Part shown: piece after piece, positions 1 to 8,657 of the stretch
Position numbering within the stretch: position 1 is the first letter of the stretch
How the letters are laid out: every line of letters begins with the position of its first letter
Assembly: GCF_019797825.1 (NCBI RefSeq)
Contig: NZ_CP081855.1
Coordinates: 124,001 to 188,000, forward strand
Length of the DNA stretch: 64,000 bases
Origin: Limosilactobacillus panis
GTDB taxonomy: Bacteria > Bacillota > Bacilli > Lactobacillales > Lactobacillaceae
Reading direction: 5' to 3'
The notes under the pieces: model-generated
Databases searched by the model: none
What the model was told of the DNA's origin: nothing
Seen by the model: the letters and a program-made list of their open reading frames with translations, nothing else
Program-made: the position numbers and the translations under genes

Positions 1-1
1 G

Positions 2-1099
2 CTTGGTGGTCGTCGTCTTCCTTACCTCCTGTTAGGGATGATTGTTGCGGTCATTGTTATGTTACTGCTGCCTAACTCTGGTAGCTTCGGATTTGGGTAT
101 GGGTCACTTGCGGCCCTCTGTTTCGGTGCCATTACGGTGGCCTTCTTGGACCTGTCCTCTAACGTTGCCATGCAGCCATTCAAAATGATGGTTGGGGATA
201 TGGTTAATGATGACCAAAAGAGTTATGCTTACGGGATTCAGAGTTTCTTATCAAACACTGGTGCCGTTTTGGCCGCCGTTTTCCCGTTCCTGTTGACTTG
301 GTTCGGGGTAGCCAACACTGCCAAGAAGGGTGTTGTTCCAGACTCCGTTATCATTTCATTCTACGTTGGTGCCGCACTGTTAATTATTACTAGTCTGTTC
401 ACTGTTTTCCGGGTTCACGAATATGACCCTGCTACTTATGCTATGTACCACGGTATTTCTGAAGAAGATAACGCCAAGGGTGGTAACTGGTTCACGCTGC
501 TGAAGCACGCCCCAAAGGCCTTCTGGACCGTTACGTTGGTTCAATTCTTCTGCTGGTTCGCATTCCAGTACCTCTGGACTTACTCCGCTGGGGCAATTGC
601 CAAGAACGTCTGGAACACGACCAACGCTACTTCCGCCGGCTACCAAGCTGCCGGTAACTGGTACGGTGTTTTAGCCGCCGTTCAATCAATTGCGGCCGTT
701 ATCTGGTCATACGTTTTGGCTAAGGTTCCTAACAAGTACCACAAGGCGGGTTACGCTGGTAGTCTGTTGCTCGGTGCCCTGGGCTTTCTCTCCGTCTTCT
801 TCATTCACTCTCAAGGTGCGCTGATTGTTTCATACATCTTGATTGGGATTGCATGGGCCGGAATGAACACCTACCCACTGACCATCGTTACAAACGCACT
901 GTCTGGTAAGCACATGGGAACTTACCTGGGACTCTTCAACGGTTCCATTTGTTTCCCACAAATCGTTGCTTCCCTGCTGAGTTTCGCATTGTTCCCACTG
1001 CTGGGTGGTTCCCAAGTTAACATGTTCATCCTTGCCGGGATTGTGATGGCTTGTGGTGCCCTTGCTGTTGGCGCAATCAAGGAAACTTACGCTGAATAA
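2..1099 (+). CDS. SLC45-type MFS maltose/disaccharide transporter, 5' partial
   Basis: The reading frame is open from base 2 to the stop at 1099, so the gene starts before the window; an internal Met at base 38 is not a credible start because GRRLPYLLLG, a typical MFS loop 2-3 signature, precedes it. About ten hydrophobic helices remain. The protein resembles the SLC45/GPH-like sugar:proton symporters found beside maltose phosphorylase in lactobacilli. It sits 88 bases upstream of malP in the same direction. The inferred role is uptake of maltose for intracellular phosphorolysis; substrate is inferred from context only. Confidence 0.8.
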   Translation, partial: LGGRRLPYLLLGMIVAVIVMLLLPNSGSFGFGYGSLAALCFGAITVAFLDLSSNVAMQPFKMMVGDMVNDDQKSYAYGIQSFLSNTGAVLAAVFPFLLTWFGVANTAKKGVVPDSVIISFYVGAALLIITSLFTVFRVHEYDPATYAMYHGISEEDNAKGGNWFTLLKHAPKAFWTVTLVQFFCWFAFQYLWTYSAGAIAKNVWNTTNATSAGYQAAGNWYGVLAAVQSIAAVIWSYVLAKVPNKYHKAGYAGSLLLGALGFLSVFFIHSQGALIVSYILIGIAWAGMNTYPLTIVTNALSGKHMGTYLGLFNGSICFPQIVASLLSFALFPLLGGSQVNMFILAGIVMACGALAVGAIKETYAE

Positions 1100-1187
1100 G
1101 CCTGATTAATGTAAATTTATTAACAAAAAATTATAATAGGGACGTAGATGATACACCCCTTTTTGATAGAGAAAGGACTTGAATTCA

Positions 1188-3440
1188 ATGAAACAAACAT
1201 TCGAAATTGCTCCGTGGCACGTTGCAACGAAGAAGTGGGACCCAGAAGACAAACGTCTCCAAGAATCCATGACGAGTTTGGCAAACGAAAATCTCGGAAT
1301 GCGGGGCTTCTTTGAAGAAGGGTACTCTGCAGACCACATGCAAGGGGTTTACCTTGGCGGAGTTTGGTTCCCTGACAAGACCCGTGTTGGTTGGTGGAAG
1401 AACGGTTATCCAAAGTACTTCGGTAAGATGATCAACGCGGTTAACTTCATGAAGCTGATCATCAAGGTCAACGGCGAACAACTGGACCTGGCTAAGCAGA
1501 CGCCAAAGGACTTCAAGCTGGACCTTGACATGAAGCGCGGTGTTCTGACCCGTGAATTCACGGTTGAAATTGGTGGCACGGAAATGTACTTCCACTTTGA
1601 ACGTTTTGTTTCCGCCGTTCAAAAGGAATTAGTTGGTCAACGCCTCCACATCAAGAACCGTGGTAACGGTGACGCGAAGGTTGAAATTACCAGCATGATT
1701 GATGCGGACGTCTACAACGAAGACGCCAACTACGACGAACAATTCTGGAACGTCCTCAACAAGAAAGCGAAGGGCGAACGTGCTGAATTAACTTCCATGA
1801 CTAAGAAGAACGACTTCGGCACGCCACAGTTCATCGTCGGCATGCAAAGCACGACCAAGACCGACCTGGACCACGAAGGCGACGGGACGGACGAAAAGGA
1901 CGCCTACAACACCTTTGCCGGAACGGTGGCTGCTGGTAAGGAAATTAACTTCGAAAAGCGGACCGTGGTTGTTACTTCACGGGACTTCGATACCGAAGAA
2001 AAGATTGAAAAGCACCTGGACGAATTAAGCGACCAGTTCGACGGCCAAAGCTACGACGACCTGCTGGACCCTCACGTGAAGGAATGGGCTGACCGGTGGA
2101 CCAAGTCTGATGTTGAAATTGATGGTGACGAAGGGGCCCAACAAGGGATTCGTTTCAACCTCTTCCAACTCTTCTCCACTTACTACGGTGAAGACTACCG
2201 CCTCAACATTTCACCAAAGGGCTTCACTGGTGAAAAGTACGGTGGTGCCACTTACTGGGACACTGAAGCTTACTGTATCCCGGTTTACCTGGGGGTTGCT
2301 AACCCAGAGATTGCTCGTAACCTGCTGATGTACCGTTACAAGCAACTCGATGGTGCCTACGTCAACGCCCAACAACAAGGTCTGAAGGGGGCCCTCTTCC
2401 CGATGGTAACCTTCAACGGGATTGAATGCCACAACGAATGGGAAATCACCTTCGAAGAAATTCACCGGAACGGTGACATCGCCTACGCAATCTACCTGTA
2501 CACGAAGTACACCGGCGACAAGTCTTACGTTCTCCACGAAGGTGCTAAGGTCCTGACCGAAATTTCACGGTTCTGGGCTGACCGGGTTCACTACTCACAA
2601 AACAAGAACAAGTACATGCTCCACGCCGTAACTGGTCCGGATGAATACGACAACAACGTTAACAACGACTGGTACACTAATCTGCTTTGCCGGTGGACGC
2701 TGAAGTACACCCTGGAAATTTTGGATGAAGTTGACGCCGACGTGGCTAAGAAGCTGAACGTTTCCGAAGACGAGAAGCGGCGTTGGAAGGGTATTGCTGA
2801 CAACATGTACCTGCCATATGATAAGCAAAGAGACATCTTCCCAGAAAACGATGGCTACATGGACAAGGACCTGACCCCCATTTCTGAAATCCCTAGTGAC
2901 CAACTGCCACTGAACCAACACTGGTCATGGGACCGGATCCTGCGTTCACCATACGTCAAGCAGGGTGACGTCATCCAAGGCCTCTGGGACTTCATCGATG
3001 ACTTTACGAAGGAACAGAAGAAGCACAACTTTGACTTCTACGAACAATACACCGTTCACGAATCAAGCCTGTCCGCTTCGGTTTACTCCATCATCGCTTC
3101 TGACATTGGTTATGAAGACAAGGCCGTTGAACTGTACGAACGTTCCGCACGGCTCGACCTGGACAACTACAACAACGATACTGCCGATGGTCTGCACATT
3201 ACTTCCATGACTGGTTCATGGCTGGATATCGTTCAAGGCTTTGCTGGGATGCGGGTTCGTGATGGACAACTCCACTACGCACCATTCTTGCCAAAGAAAT
3301 GGAACTCCTACCAATTCCGTCAAATGTTCCGTGGCCGGATCTTGAAGGTAACTGTTGATAAGAACGGGACCAAGATTGACTTGGTATCCGGTGACCCAAT
3401 CACGATTGACCTTGACGGTAAGAAACTGGAATTAAAGTAA
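1188..3440 (+). CDS. malP: Maltose phosphorylase, glycoside hydrolase family 65
   Basis: Cytoplasmic enzyme that splits maltose with phosphate into glucose and beta-glucose 1-phosphate. At 750 residues it has the full family length: N-terminal beta-sandwich (about 1-270), an (alpha/alpha)6 catalytic barrel (about 310-670) and a short C-terminal beta domain. The catalytic acid is Glu486 in the motif TGPDEYDNNVN, and the phosphate-site motif TSMTGSWLDIVQGFAGM lies near residue 670. ATG 1188 is chosen because AGAAAGGA at 1170-1177 is 10 bases upstream; an in-frame TTG at 1179 would be too close. It is followed 19 bases later by pgmB, which consumes its product. Confidence 0.95.
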   Translation: MKQTFEIAPWHVATKKWDPEDKRLQESMTSLANENLGMRGFFEEGYSADHMQGVYLGGVWFPDKTRVGWWKNGYPKYFGKMINAVNFMKLIIKVNGEQLDLAKQTPKDFKLDLDMKRGVLTREFTVEIGGTEMYFHFERFVSAVQKELVGQRLHIKNRGNGDAKVEITSMIDADVYNEDANYDEQFWNVLNKKAKGERAELTSMTKKNDFGTPQFIVGMQSTTKTDLDHEGDGTDEKDAYNTFAGTVAAGKEINFEKRTVVVTSRDFDTEEKIEKHLDELSDQFDGQSYDDLLDPHVKEWADRWTKSDVEIDGDEGAQQGIRFNLFQLFSTYYGEDYRLNISPKGFTGEKYGGATYWDTEAYCIPVYLGVANPEIARNLLMYRYKQLDGAYVNAQQQGLKGALFPMVTFNGIECHNEWEITFEEIHRNGDIAYAIYLYTKYTGDKSYVLHEGAKVLTEISRFWADRVHYSQNKNKYMLHAVTGPDEYDNNVNNDWYTNLLCRWTLKYTLEILDEVDADVAKKLNVSEDEKRRWKGIADNMYLPYDKQRDIFPENDGYMDKDLTPISEIPSDQLPLNQHWSWDRILRSPYVKQGDVIQGLWDFIDDFTKEQKKHNFDFYEQYTVHESSLSASVYSIIASDIGYEDKAVELYERSARLDLDNYNNDTADGLHITSMTGSWLDIVQGFAGMRVRDGQLHYAPFLPKKWNSYQFRQMFRGRILKVTVDKNGTKIDLVSGDPITIDLDGKKLELK

Positions 3441-3459
3441 TTCTGGGAGGCAGTTAAGA

Positions 3460-4122
3460 ATGAGTTTTGAAGATTTAAAAGGTTTTGCCTTTGACCTCGA
3501 CGGTGTGATTGCCGATACGGCCCGTTTTCACGGCCAAGCATGGCACCAGTTAGCAGACAAGGTTGGTACAGAGTGGACTCAAAAACTGGCGGACAGCTTG
3601 AAGGGTGTTAGCCGGATGGACTCTTTGGAACTAATCCTGAAGGCCGGTGGCCACGAAAATGACTACAGCCAGGACGAAAAGGTTGCCTTGGCAACGGAAA
3701 AGAACGATAACTACATTAAATTAGTTGAAACCCTAACTCCGGCAGATATTCTACCCGGAATGAAGGCCTTCTTGGATGAATTGAAGGCTAACGGTTACCA
3801 CATCGTGCTAGCTTCCGCATCCAAGAACGCTCCTAAGGTATTAAAGTACTTACAGATTACGGATTATTTTGAAGGGATTGTTGACCCTGCCAAGCTTACC
3901 CATGGCAAGCCAGACCCAGAGATTTACAGTGAAGCTGCTAAATTGATGAACCTCCCGGCTAACCAGGTTACTGGTTTGGAAGATGCCCAAGCAGGGATTG
4001 AATCCATTAACCGGGCGGGTGAGACTTCAATTGGTTTTGGAGCTTCCTTAAAGGATGCTGACGTCAAGTTTGACCAAACCGGTGAAGTTTCACTGGCTGC
4101 TATTAAGAAGCAAATGGGCTAA
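3460..4122 (+). CDS. pgmB: Beta-phosphoglucomutase
   Basis: HAD-superfamily mutase converting beta-glucose 1-phosphate to glucose 6-phosphate, linking maltose phosphorolysis to central metabolism. The 220 residues match the family. Visible motifs are the nucleophile/acid pair Asp12 and Asp14 in FDLDGVIADTARFH, the ASASKNAP phosphate loop (motif II), HGKPDPEIY with the motif III lysine, and the metal-binding GLEDAQAGIESI. A GGGAGG ribosome site lies at 3445-3450. It is the last gene of the maltose operon, followed by a terminator at 4177. Confidence 0.95.
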   Translation: MSFEDLKGFAFDLDGVIADTARFHGQAWHQLADKVGTEWTQKLADSLKGVSRMDSLELILKAGGHENDYSQDEKVALATEKNDNYIKLVETLTPADILPGMKAFLDELKANGYHIVLASASKNAPKVLKYLQITDYFEGIVDPAKLTHGKPDPEIYSEAAKLMNLPANQVTGLEDAQAGIESINRAGETSIGFGASLKDADVKFDQTGEVSLAAIKKQMG

Positions 4123-4176
4123 CAACTCTCTATACAACCTATCAATCTAACTATTACCGTTTGCTTCTTAACTAAA

Positions 4177-4207
4177 AGTCGACCAGCATTGCCTGGTCGG
4201 CTTTTTT
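4177..4207 (+). terminator. Rho-independent terminator after pgmB
   Basis: A 10-base stem (AGTCGACCAG with CTGGTCGGCT, one G-U pair) with a six-base loop is followed by a run of six T. It ends the malT-malP-pgmB transcript. Confidence 0.85.
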
Positions 4208-4210
4208 GAT

Positions 4211-4393
4211 GAAGCTGGAAAAAAGCATCAGAGTGCTCCGTATGGCTAGTATAGGACGATCGTTAGCACGGTACGGGCTGGCGATTGTCCGTAATCAAAT
4301 AGACTTGCTTCGCGGCGCTAGCCACTAGGAGCACGCTTCGATGCGAAGCAAGCCTATTTGGTTTTTCCGCGATTATTATGTAACATTCGAGAA
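4211..4393 (+). repeat. Dispersed stem-loop repeat, copy A
   Basis: First of four related intergenic copies (others at 7200, 15617 and 32593). Shared core: GTGCTCCGTATGGCTAG near the left end pairs imperfectly with CTAGCCACTAGGAGCAC near the right, enclosing a GGACGAT...ATTGTCC hairpin. Copy A differs by an extra right segment (about 4336-4365) that pairs with AAATAGACTTGCTTCGC on its left, forming an additional 16-of-17 stem. Its tail is different from the others and an IS4 element is inserted 18 bases further on. No coding potential seen. Confidence 0.85.
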
Positions 4394-4418
4394 ATAACCC
4401 AAGCTACTAACCAAAAGT

Positions 4419-5972
4419 CTGAAACTTGAAAGCCCTGAATTGCAATGAAATCATTGTGGTTCAGGGCTTTTGGACGAAAAAAATAAAAAACGCAAGAACT
4501 CTTACGCTATACTTTAAGTGTCAAAATCAAAGTAGAAAAGAGTCTTGCGCTATGCAAATTATAAACCATTTCAGTACTGAAAACGATTCTCAAAACATTA
4601 TTTCTCACTTCTTAAGCCTAATTGGTCTAGCTAAGCTAACTCACAGGGTGAATTTTAAGCGTCACTCATTATGTTCATTGAAAATGATCGTAGCTTGGTT
4701 AATGACAGCTCATTTTGAGCGTCTTTCGATCAATCGTGCTCATCCAGATTGCCATTTTACCCCAAGAACGGCACGGAATGTTTTGAATGATGGCCGTATT
4801 AACTGGCAGAAATTAGTCTGTTTAGTAGCGATTCAATTAATTCGCATCTTAACCCCGTTTATTGATGGTCGACGTCGTTTGGCATTAGTGCTTGATGATA
4901 CTCTGTTAGCACGTCGTTGGTCCCAAAAGACTGAATTATTAGCCAAGACCTATGACCACGATAAGCACGAGTATGTAAATGGTTACCGTGGCTTAACTCT
5001 CGGTTGGAGTGATGGTAATACTTTTTTGCCTATTAATTTTGCTTTAATGTCAACTCACCAGCCTGCTAATCTGATTGGATGCTTAGCGCAGATTACTGAC
5101 CAACGTCAAATTGCCGGTCAAAGAAGGGCTCAAGCTCAACGCCCAATGAACCAAGTGGCTCTAGAATTGATTAGACAAGCGCAAACACTAGGCGTGTCAG
5201 CTAAATACGTCCTTTTTGATTCTTGGTACAGTTCGCCGAAGATGTTTTGGCAACTCGCTCAGCTTCAGCTTTTTGGTGTGGGTATGCTCAAACGCAGCGC
5301 AAAAGTCTATTATCGATATCGTGGTCGTCACTATAGCATTAAGGGTCTTTATCAACGTTTAGCAGCTTCTAAAATGAATTGTCGGCATCACTATCTTTAC
5401 AGCAGTGTCATTCAAGCCCAATATCATGGCCATCAGTTTCCGCTAAAAGTGGTTTTTGTATCCAAAAAGGGGCACCGTCAGGACTACCTAGTTTTAGCGA
5501 CCACTAACTTAGCTATGCGGCCAGAAGAAATCATTCAATTGTACGGACGCCGCTGGCAAATTGAGACCTATTTCAAAGCTGCTAAGCAGTATTTAGCTCT
5601 TAATCGATCACAAATTCAAAGTTACGACGGTCAATGTGGTTATATTGCCGTCACCATGATTACTTATGACTTATTGGCTTGGCAAGAACGACTTAATACT
5701 GATGATCGCACAATTGGTGGACTCTTTTACATTATGAATCAAGCACTGCCAGATATTCGTTTTATGGACGCATTGGTCTACTTATTTCATGAACTGGGTC
5801 GAGCTGAGCTCAGCCTAACTGATCACATTGATGACATCATTAATCGATTCATAGCTCAGTTGCCAATAACGATCCAAAAAGCATTGAATACTGGCATCTA
5901 AAAGTCTAATTTAGGCTGAGAAAAGCCGAAGCTGACGCAGCTCCGGCTAGTTTTCGTGCTTTCAAGTTTCAG
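4419..5972 (+). mobile_element. Complete IS4-family insertion sequence (1554 bp) with 8-bp target duplication
   Basis: The terminal inverted repeats are CTGAAACTTGAAAGC at 4419-4433 and its exact complement at 5958-5972. Both ends are flanked by the direct repeat CCAAAAGT (4411-4418 and 5973-5980), the signature of a transposition event. One transposase gene lies inside. Near the left end is a hairpin (AAGCCCTGAA with TTCAGGGCTT, 4430-4470), and the right end has a GAAAAGCCG/CGGCTAGTTTTC hairpin; both could block read-through. An 8-bp duplication fits the ISPepr1-like branch of IS4 as I remember it. Confidence 0.93.
4552..5901 (+). CDS. IS4-family DDE transposase
   Basis: DDE-type transposase of 449 residues from ATG 4552. 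Acidic residues appear in LVLDDTLLARRW (first Asp), YVLFDSWYSSPKMFW (second Asp) and the diagnostic IS4 Y-R-E-K block YGRRWQIETYFKAAKQYLAL (catalytic Glu). An in-frame extension upstream to 4426 runs through the terminal hairpin and is not needed. The gene is intact with no frameshift or internal stop, so the element may still be active. Codon use is more AT-rich than the neighbouring genes, as expected for an acquired element. Confidence 0.93.
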   Translation: MQIINHFSTENDSQNIISHFLSLIGLAKLTHRVNFKRHSLCSLKMIVAWLMTAHFERLSINRAHPDCHFTPRTARNVLNDGRINWQKLVCLVAIQLIRILTPFIDGRRRLALVLDDTLLARRWSQKTELLAKTYDHDKHEYVNGYRGLTLGWSDGNTFLPINFALMSTHQPANLIGCLAQITDQRQIAGQRRAQAQRPMNQVALELIRQAQTLGVSAKYVLFDSWYSSPKMFWQLAQLQLFGVGMLKRSAKVYYRYRGRHYSIKGLYQRLAASKMNCRHHYLYSSVIQAQYHGHQFPLKVVFVSKKGHRQDYLVLATTNLAMRPEEIIQLYGRRWQIETYFKAAKQYLALNRSQIQSYDGQCGYIAVTMITYDLLAWQERLNTDDRTIGGLFYIMNQALPDIRFMDALVYLFHELGRAELSLTDHIDDIINRFIAQLPITIQKALNTGI

Positions 5973-5982
5973 CCAAAAGTTA

Positions 5983-5988
5983 TATAAT
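5983..5988 (+). promoter_or_regulatory. -10 element of the aldo/keto reductase gene, cut off from upstream DNA by the IS
   Basis: TATAAT lies three bases after the right target duplication of the IS4 element, 28 bases before the start codon at 6016. The DNA that originally lay at the -35 position is now at about 4397-4402, 1.56 kb away. Any -35 contact must come from the IS end (TTCAAG at 5961-5966, spacing 16). Confidence 0.6.
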
Positions 5989-6015
5989 ACAAGTAAACGA
6001 GAAAGGATGGTACTT

Positions 6016-6882
6016 ATGGTCGAATTAAAGAATATTAACTCTATTTACCACTTGAACAATGGGGTGAAGATTCCTTGCGTTGGTTACGGGACGTTCAGAA
6101 CTCCCGCTGACGTTGCAGAAAAGGCAGTTGCCGATGCGATTGACGTTGGCTACCGGCTGATCGACACAGCGGCCGTCTACGGCAATGAAGAAGCGGTCGG
6201 CAAGGGAATCAAGGACTCCGGTATTGACCGGCACCGCCTCTTCATCACCAGCAAGCTCTGGAACGACCACCGCGGCTACGAGAAGGCTAAGCAGGCCATT
6301 GACGAAACACTGCAGCGGATGCAGCTCGACTACCTGGACCTCTACCTGATCCACTGGCCAGCTAACCAGAAGCAATTTGGAACCAAGGCGGCCGAAATTA
6401 ACGCCGAAACCTGGCGGGCAATGGAAGAGGCTTACCATGAAGGAAAGATTCGGGCCCTCGGTCTCAGTAACTTCATGCCCCACCACATTGTGGACCTGAT
6501 GCGGACCGCAGAAGTGGCCCCAGCGGTTGACCAGATTGAGGTCCACCCCGGCTGGCCACACGTTGAGGAAGTCAAGTACCTGCAAGCTCATAACATCCTG
6601 GTCGAAGGGTGGGCACCGCTGGGTGGTCAGGGCGCCAAGGTCATGACCAATAAGACGATGCTCCAATTGGCCGACAAGTACGGTAAGACGGCGGCCCAAA
6701 TCTCCCTGCGTTGGTTGATTCAGCGGGGCGTCCTCCCACTGCCAAAGTCCACCCACAGGGAACGGATGGTCCAAAACACCCAGCTCTTTGACTTTGAACT
6801 CAGCGATGAGGATATGAAGAAGATTGAGGCCCTGCCAAACCTTGGCGGCCAGTGTGCTGACCCTGACGACGTGGACTTCTAG
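6016..6882 (+). CDS. Aldo/keto reductase (2,5-diketo-D-gluconate reductase type)
   Basis: NADPH-dependent carbonyl reductase of 288 residues with a complete AKR catalytic tetrad: Asp50 and Tyr55 in LIDTAAVYGNEEAVG, Lys80 in TSKLW and His113 in LDLYLIHWP. The NADPH phosphate-binding motif LPKSTHRERMVQN is near residue 240. ATG 6016 has the site GAAAGGA (6001-6007) at 8 bases; an ATG at 6007 overlaps that site and is less likely. The cupin gene follows 11 bases later and is probably co-transcribed. The physiological substrate cannot be told from sequence. Its promoter region carries the IS4 insertion. Confidence 0.9.
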   Translation: MVELKNINSIYHLNNGVKIPCVGYGTFRTPADVAEKAVADAIDVGYRLIDTAAVYGNEEAVGKGIKDSGIDRHRLFITSKLWNDHRGYEKAKQAIDETLQRMQLDYLDLYLIHWPANQKQFGTKAAEINAETWRAMEEAYHEGKIRALGLSNFMPHHIVDLMRTAEVAPAVDQIEVHPGWPHVEEVKYLQAHNILVEGWAPLGGQGAKVMTNKTMLQLADKYGKTAAQISLRWLIQRGVLPLPKSTHRERMVQNTQLFDFELSDEDMKKIEALPNLGGQCADPDDVDF

Positions 6883-6893
6883 GAGGAATCGCG

Positions 6894-7190
6894 ATGCAGT
6901 TTATTAAAACCGACGCCAACGTTGACCTGGCGGAAAACATCGTCGAGACAGCCAGTCAAACCGTTACCCACCTGGTGATTCCGGCGGGCAAGGCTGTCCC
7001 TAAGCACCACGTTCCGTACGACGTTATTGTGGTACCCATCAAGGGGAAGGTTATCTTTGGCGACGTTGACCACGACCACCATGAGACCTTGGTACCCGGG
7101 GATATCGTGAAGATGGCTCCCGGTGAATGGCACGACCTTAAGGCAGTCGACGATACCGAAGTAATGGTAATTAAGTCGAAGTTGCAATAG
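6894..7190 (+). CDS. Small single-domain cupin protein
   Basis: A 98-residue protein made of one cupin beta-barrel. The first cupin motif is recognisable around PAGKAVPKHHVPYDVIVVPIKGK and the second around LVPGDIVKMAPGEWHDLKA; several histidines (HH near 42, HDHH near 63, H near 82) could bind a metal. It has a strong TAGGAGG-like ribosome site overlapping the stop of the upstream aldo/keto reductase. The role is unknown. Short cupins next to reductases often act as sugar-isomerase-like or sensor proteins, but that is conjecture here. Confidence 0.8.
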   Translation: MQFIKTDANVDLAENIVETASQTVTHLVIPAGKAVPKHHVPYDVIVVPIKGKVIFGDVDHDHHETLVPGDIVKMAPGEWHDLKAVDDTEVMVIKSKLQ

Positions 7191-7199
7191 TTAAAAACA

Positions 7200-7404
7200 A
7201 GCTGGGAAAAAAGCAGTAGAGTGCTCCGTATGGCTAGTATAGGACGATTGTTGGCACGGTACGGGCCGGCAATTGTCCGTAATCAATGGACTTGCTTCGC
7301 GGCGCTAGCCACTAGGAGCACGCTTTTTTTCCGCGATTACTGCATAATATTCGGAAAAATGAAAGAGGCTGGTGAGATAACAAAGTTTTCTCCCAGCTTC
7401 TTTT
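7200..7404 (+). repeat. Dispersed stem-loop repeat, copy B
   Basis: Same orientation as copy A and about 205 bp. It has the GTGCTCC...GGAGCAC outer arms, extended by AAAAAAGC/GCTTTTTT. The inner hairpin is GGACGATTGTTGGC with GCCGGCAATTGTCC (good with G-U pairs). The right end carries a separate hairpin GAGGCTGGTGAGA/TCTCCCAGCTTC followed by TTTT, which can act as a terminator for the reductase-cupin transcript. It fills the gap before the next gene; no other feature was seen there. Confidence 0.87.
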
Positions 7405-7451
7405 CTGTGCTATGGTAGAAATAGTATTTTCAGAGTAAGGAAGGCTATTAA

Positions 7452-8648
7452 ATGGCAAAGCAGAAGAAAGAGCACATTTTTACGAAGGACGTTGTGCTGG
7501 TCATGGCCGCATCGTTTTTCTTTATGTTTAGTAACATGTATTGCAACCCCCTGATCAACGGCTACGCGAAGAGTCTTGGCGCCAGTGGGGCCTTTGCGGG
7601 GGTAATTGTGGGGATGATGAGTATCGTTGCCATGTTCCTGCGGCCAATTGCCGGGAACCTGACCGACCATTTTTCCAAGTACCAACTGTCGTTTGTTGGT
7701 GGGGCCCTGAGTTTCATTGGGGTCTTGGGCTACGTTTTTACGCCAAATAGCGTGGTTCTTTTGCTTTGTCGGTTGGTCAACGGGCTGGGCTACGTCTTGT
7801 GCACAGTCTGCATGACGACCTGGCTTTCCTACTTGGTACCCTTCTCCCATGTGGGGGAGGCAATGAGCTTCTACGGCTTGATGAACGCCCTGGCAATGTC
7901 GCTGGCCCCGGCAATCTCAATTGATATCTACCCGGTCATTGGCTACCGGCTCGCAATCATTATCTCCGCCTTGGCCGCCCTGATGGTGGTCGTCACCATC
8001 CAATTCGTCCACAACCGGGCGCTGCCAACCGCCAAGGGACCAATCGATAAGGGGCACTTCCACCTGAAGATCATTCAACACGATTCTATCCCCATTGCGG
8101 CGATGATTGCCCTGTTTGCCATCCCGTACTTCGCCACCCAGGCGGATATCGTCAGCTACACCGAACAGCGCCACCTGCCGATTGCTGTCGGGGCCTACTT
8201 CTTGATCTACGCGATCGTCCTTCTGGCCATCCGGCTCTTCTTGCGGAACCAGTTCGACACGGTCCGCTTTGGGATCTGGCTGGTTGCCAGTTTAGTGGCC
8301 ACCGCCTTTTACCTGGTAATGCTGGCAGTAATGCACACGAACTGGGAAATGGCCCTGGCCGCTGCGGGGATGGCCTTTGGTTACGGGACCATTTATTCGG
8401 TCTGCCAGTCAACGGCGATGATGCTCGCGCCCCAAAGCGAACGGGGGCTGGCCAGTGCGACCTTCTTCTTGGGCCTGGACATCGGGATGTCACTAGGCCC
8501 AATCCTCGGGGGGTTAATCGACGACTTCCTACCGGTTGCCTTCTTCTATCCGGTAATGCTAATCATTGTTCCGCTGATCCTGTTGATTTACCTCGGCAAC
8601 CGCAAGAAGCTTAATGGGGCGGTTGTTAAGCACCAGGACATAGAGTAG
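7452..8648 (+). CDS. MFS transporter, drug/solute exporter type
   Basis: A 398-residue integral membrane protein with about twelve hydrophobic helices in two halves. The loop 2-3 motif is degenerate (RPIAGNLTDHFSKY), as in many DHA-type permeases. The start at 7452 has AAGGAAGG about 8 bases upstream. The gene ends 9 bases before the glycerophosphodiesterase gene, so the two are likely co-transcribed. The substrate is not predictable from sequence; the pairing with a lipid-head-group phosphodiesterase is suggestive but not evidence. Confidence 0.83.
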   Translation: MAKQKKEHIFTKDVVLVMAASFFFMFSNMYCNPLINGYAKSLGASGAFAGVIVGMMSIVAMFLRPIAGNLTDHFSKYQLSFVGGALSFIGVLGYVFTPNSVVLLLCRLVNGLGYVLCTVCMTTWLSYLVPFSHVGEAMSFYGLMNALAMSLAPAISIDIYPVIGYRLAIIISALAALMVVVTIQFVHNRALPTAKGPIDKGHFHLKIIQHDSIPIAAMIALFAIPYFATQADIVSYTEQRHLPIAVGAYFLIYAIVLLAIRLFLRNQFDTVRFGIWLVASLVATAFYLVMLAVMHTNWEMALAAAGMAFGYGTIYSVCQSTAMMLAPQSERGLASATFFLGLDIGMSLGPILGGLIDDFLPVAFFYPVMLIIVPLILLIYLGNRKKLNGAVVKHQDIE

Positions 8649-8657
8649 GGGTCGACG

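Noticed and set aside
6025..6774. Long minus-strand open frame opposite the aldo/keto reductase (also 14775-15479 opposite purA and 46127-47023 opposite deoB)
   Set aside because: They lie wholly antisense to well-conserved genes, have no recognisable domain and no ribosome site; they arise from high-GC codon bias.
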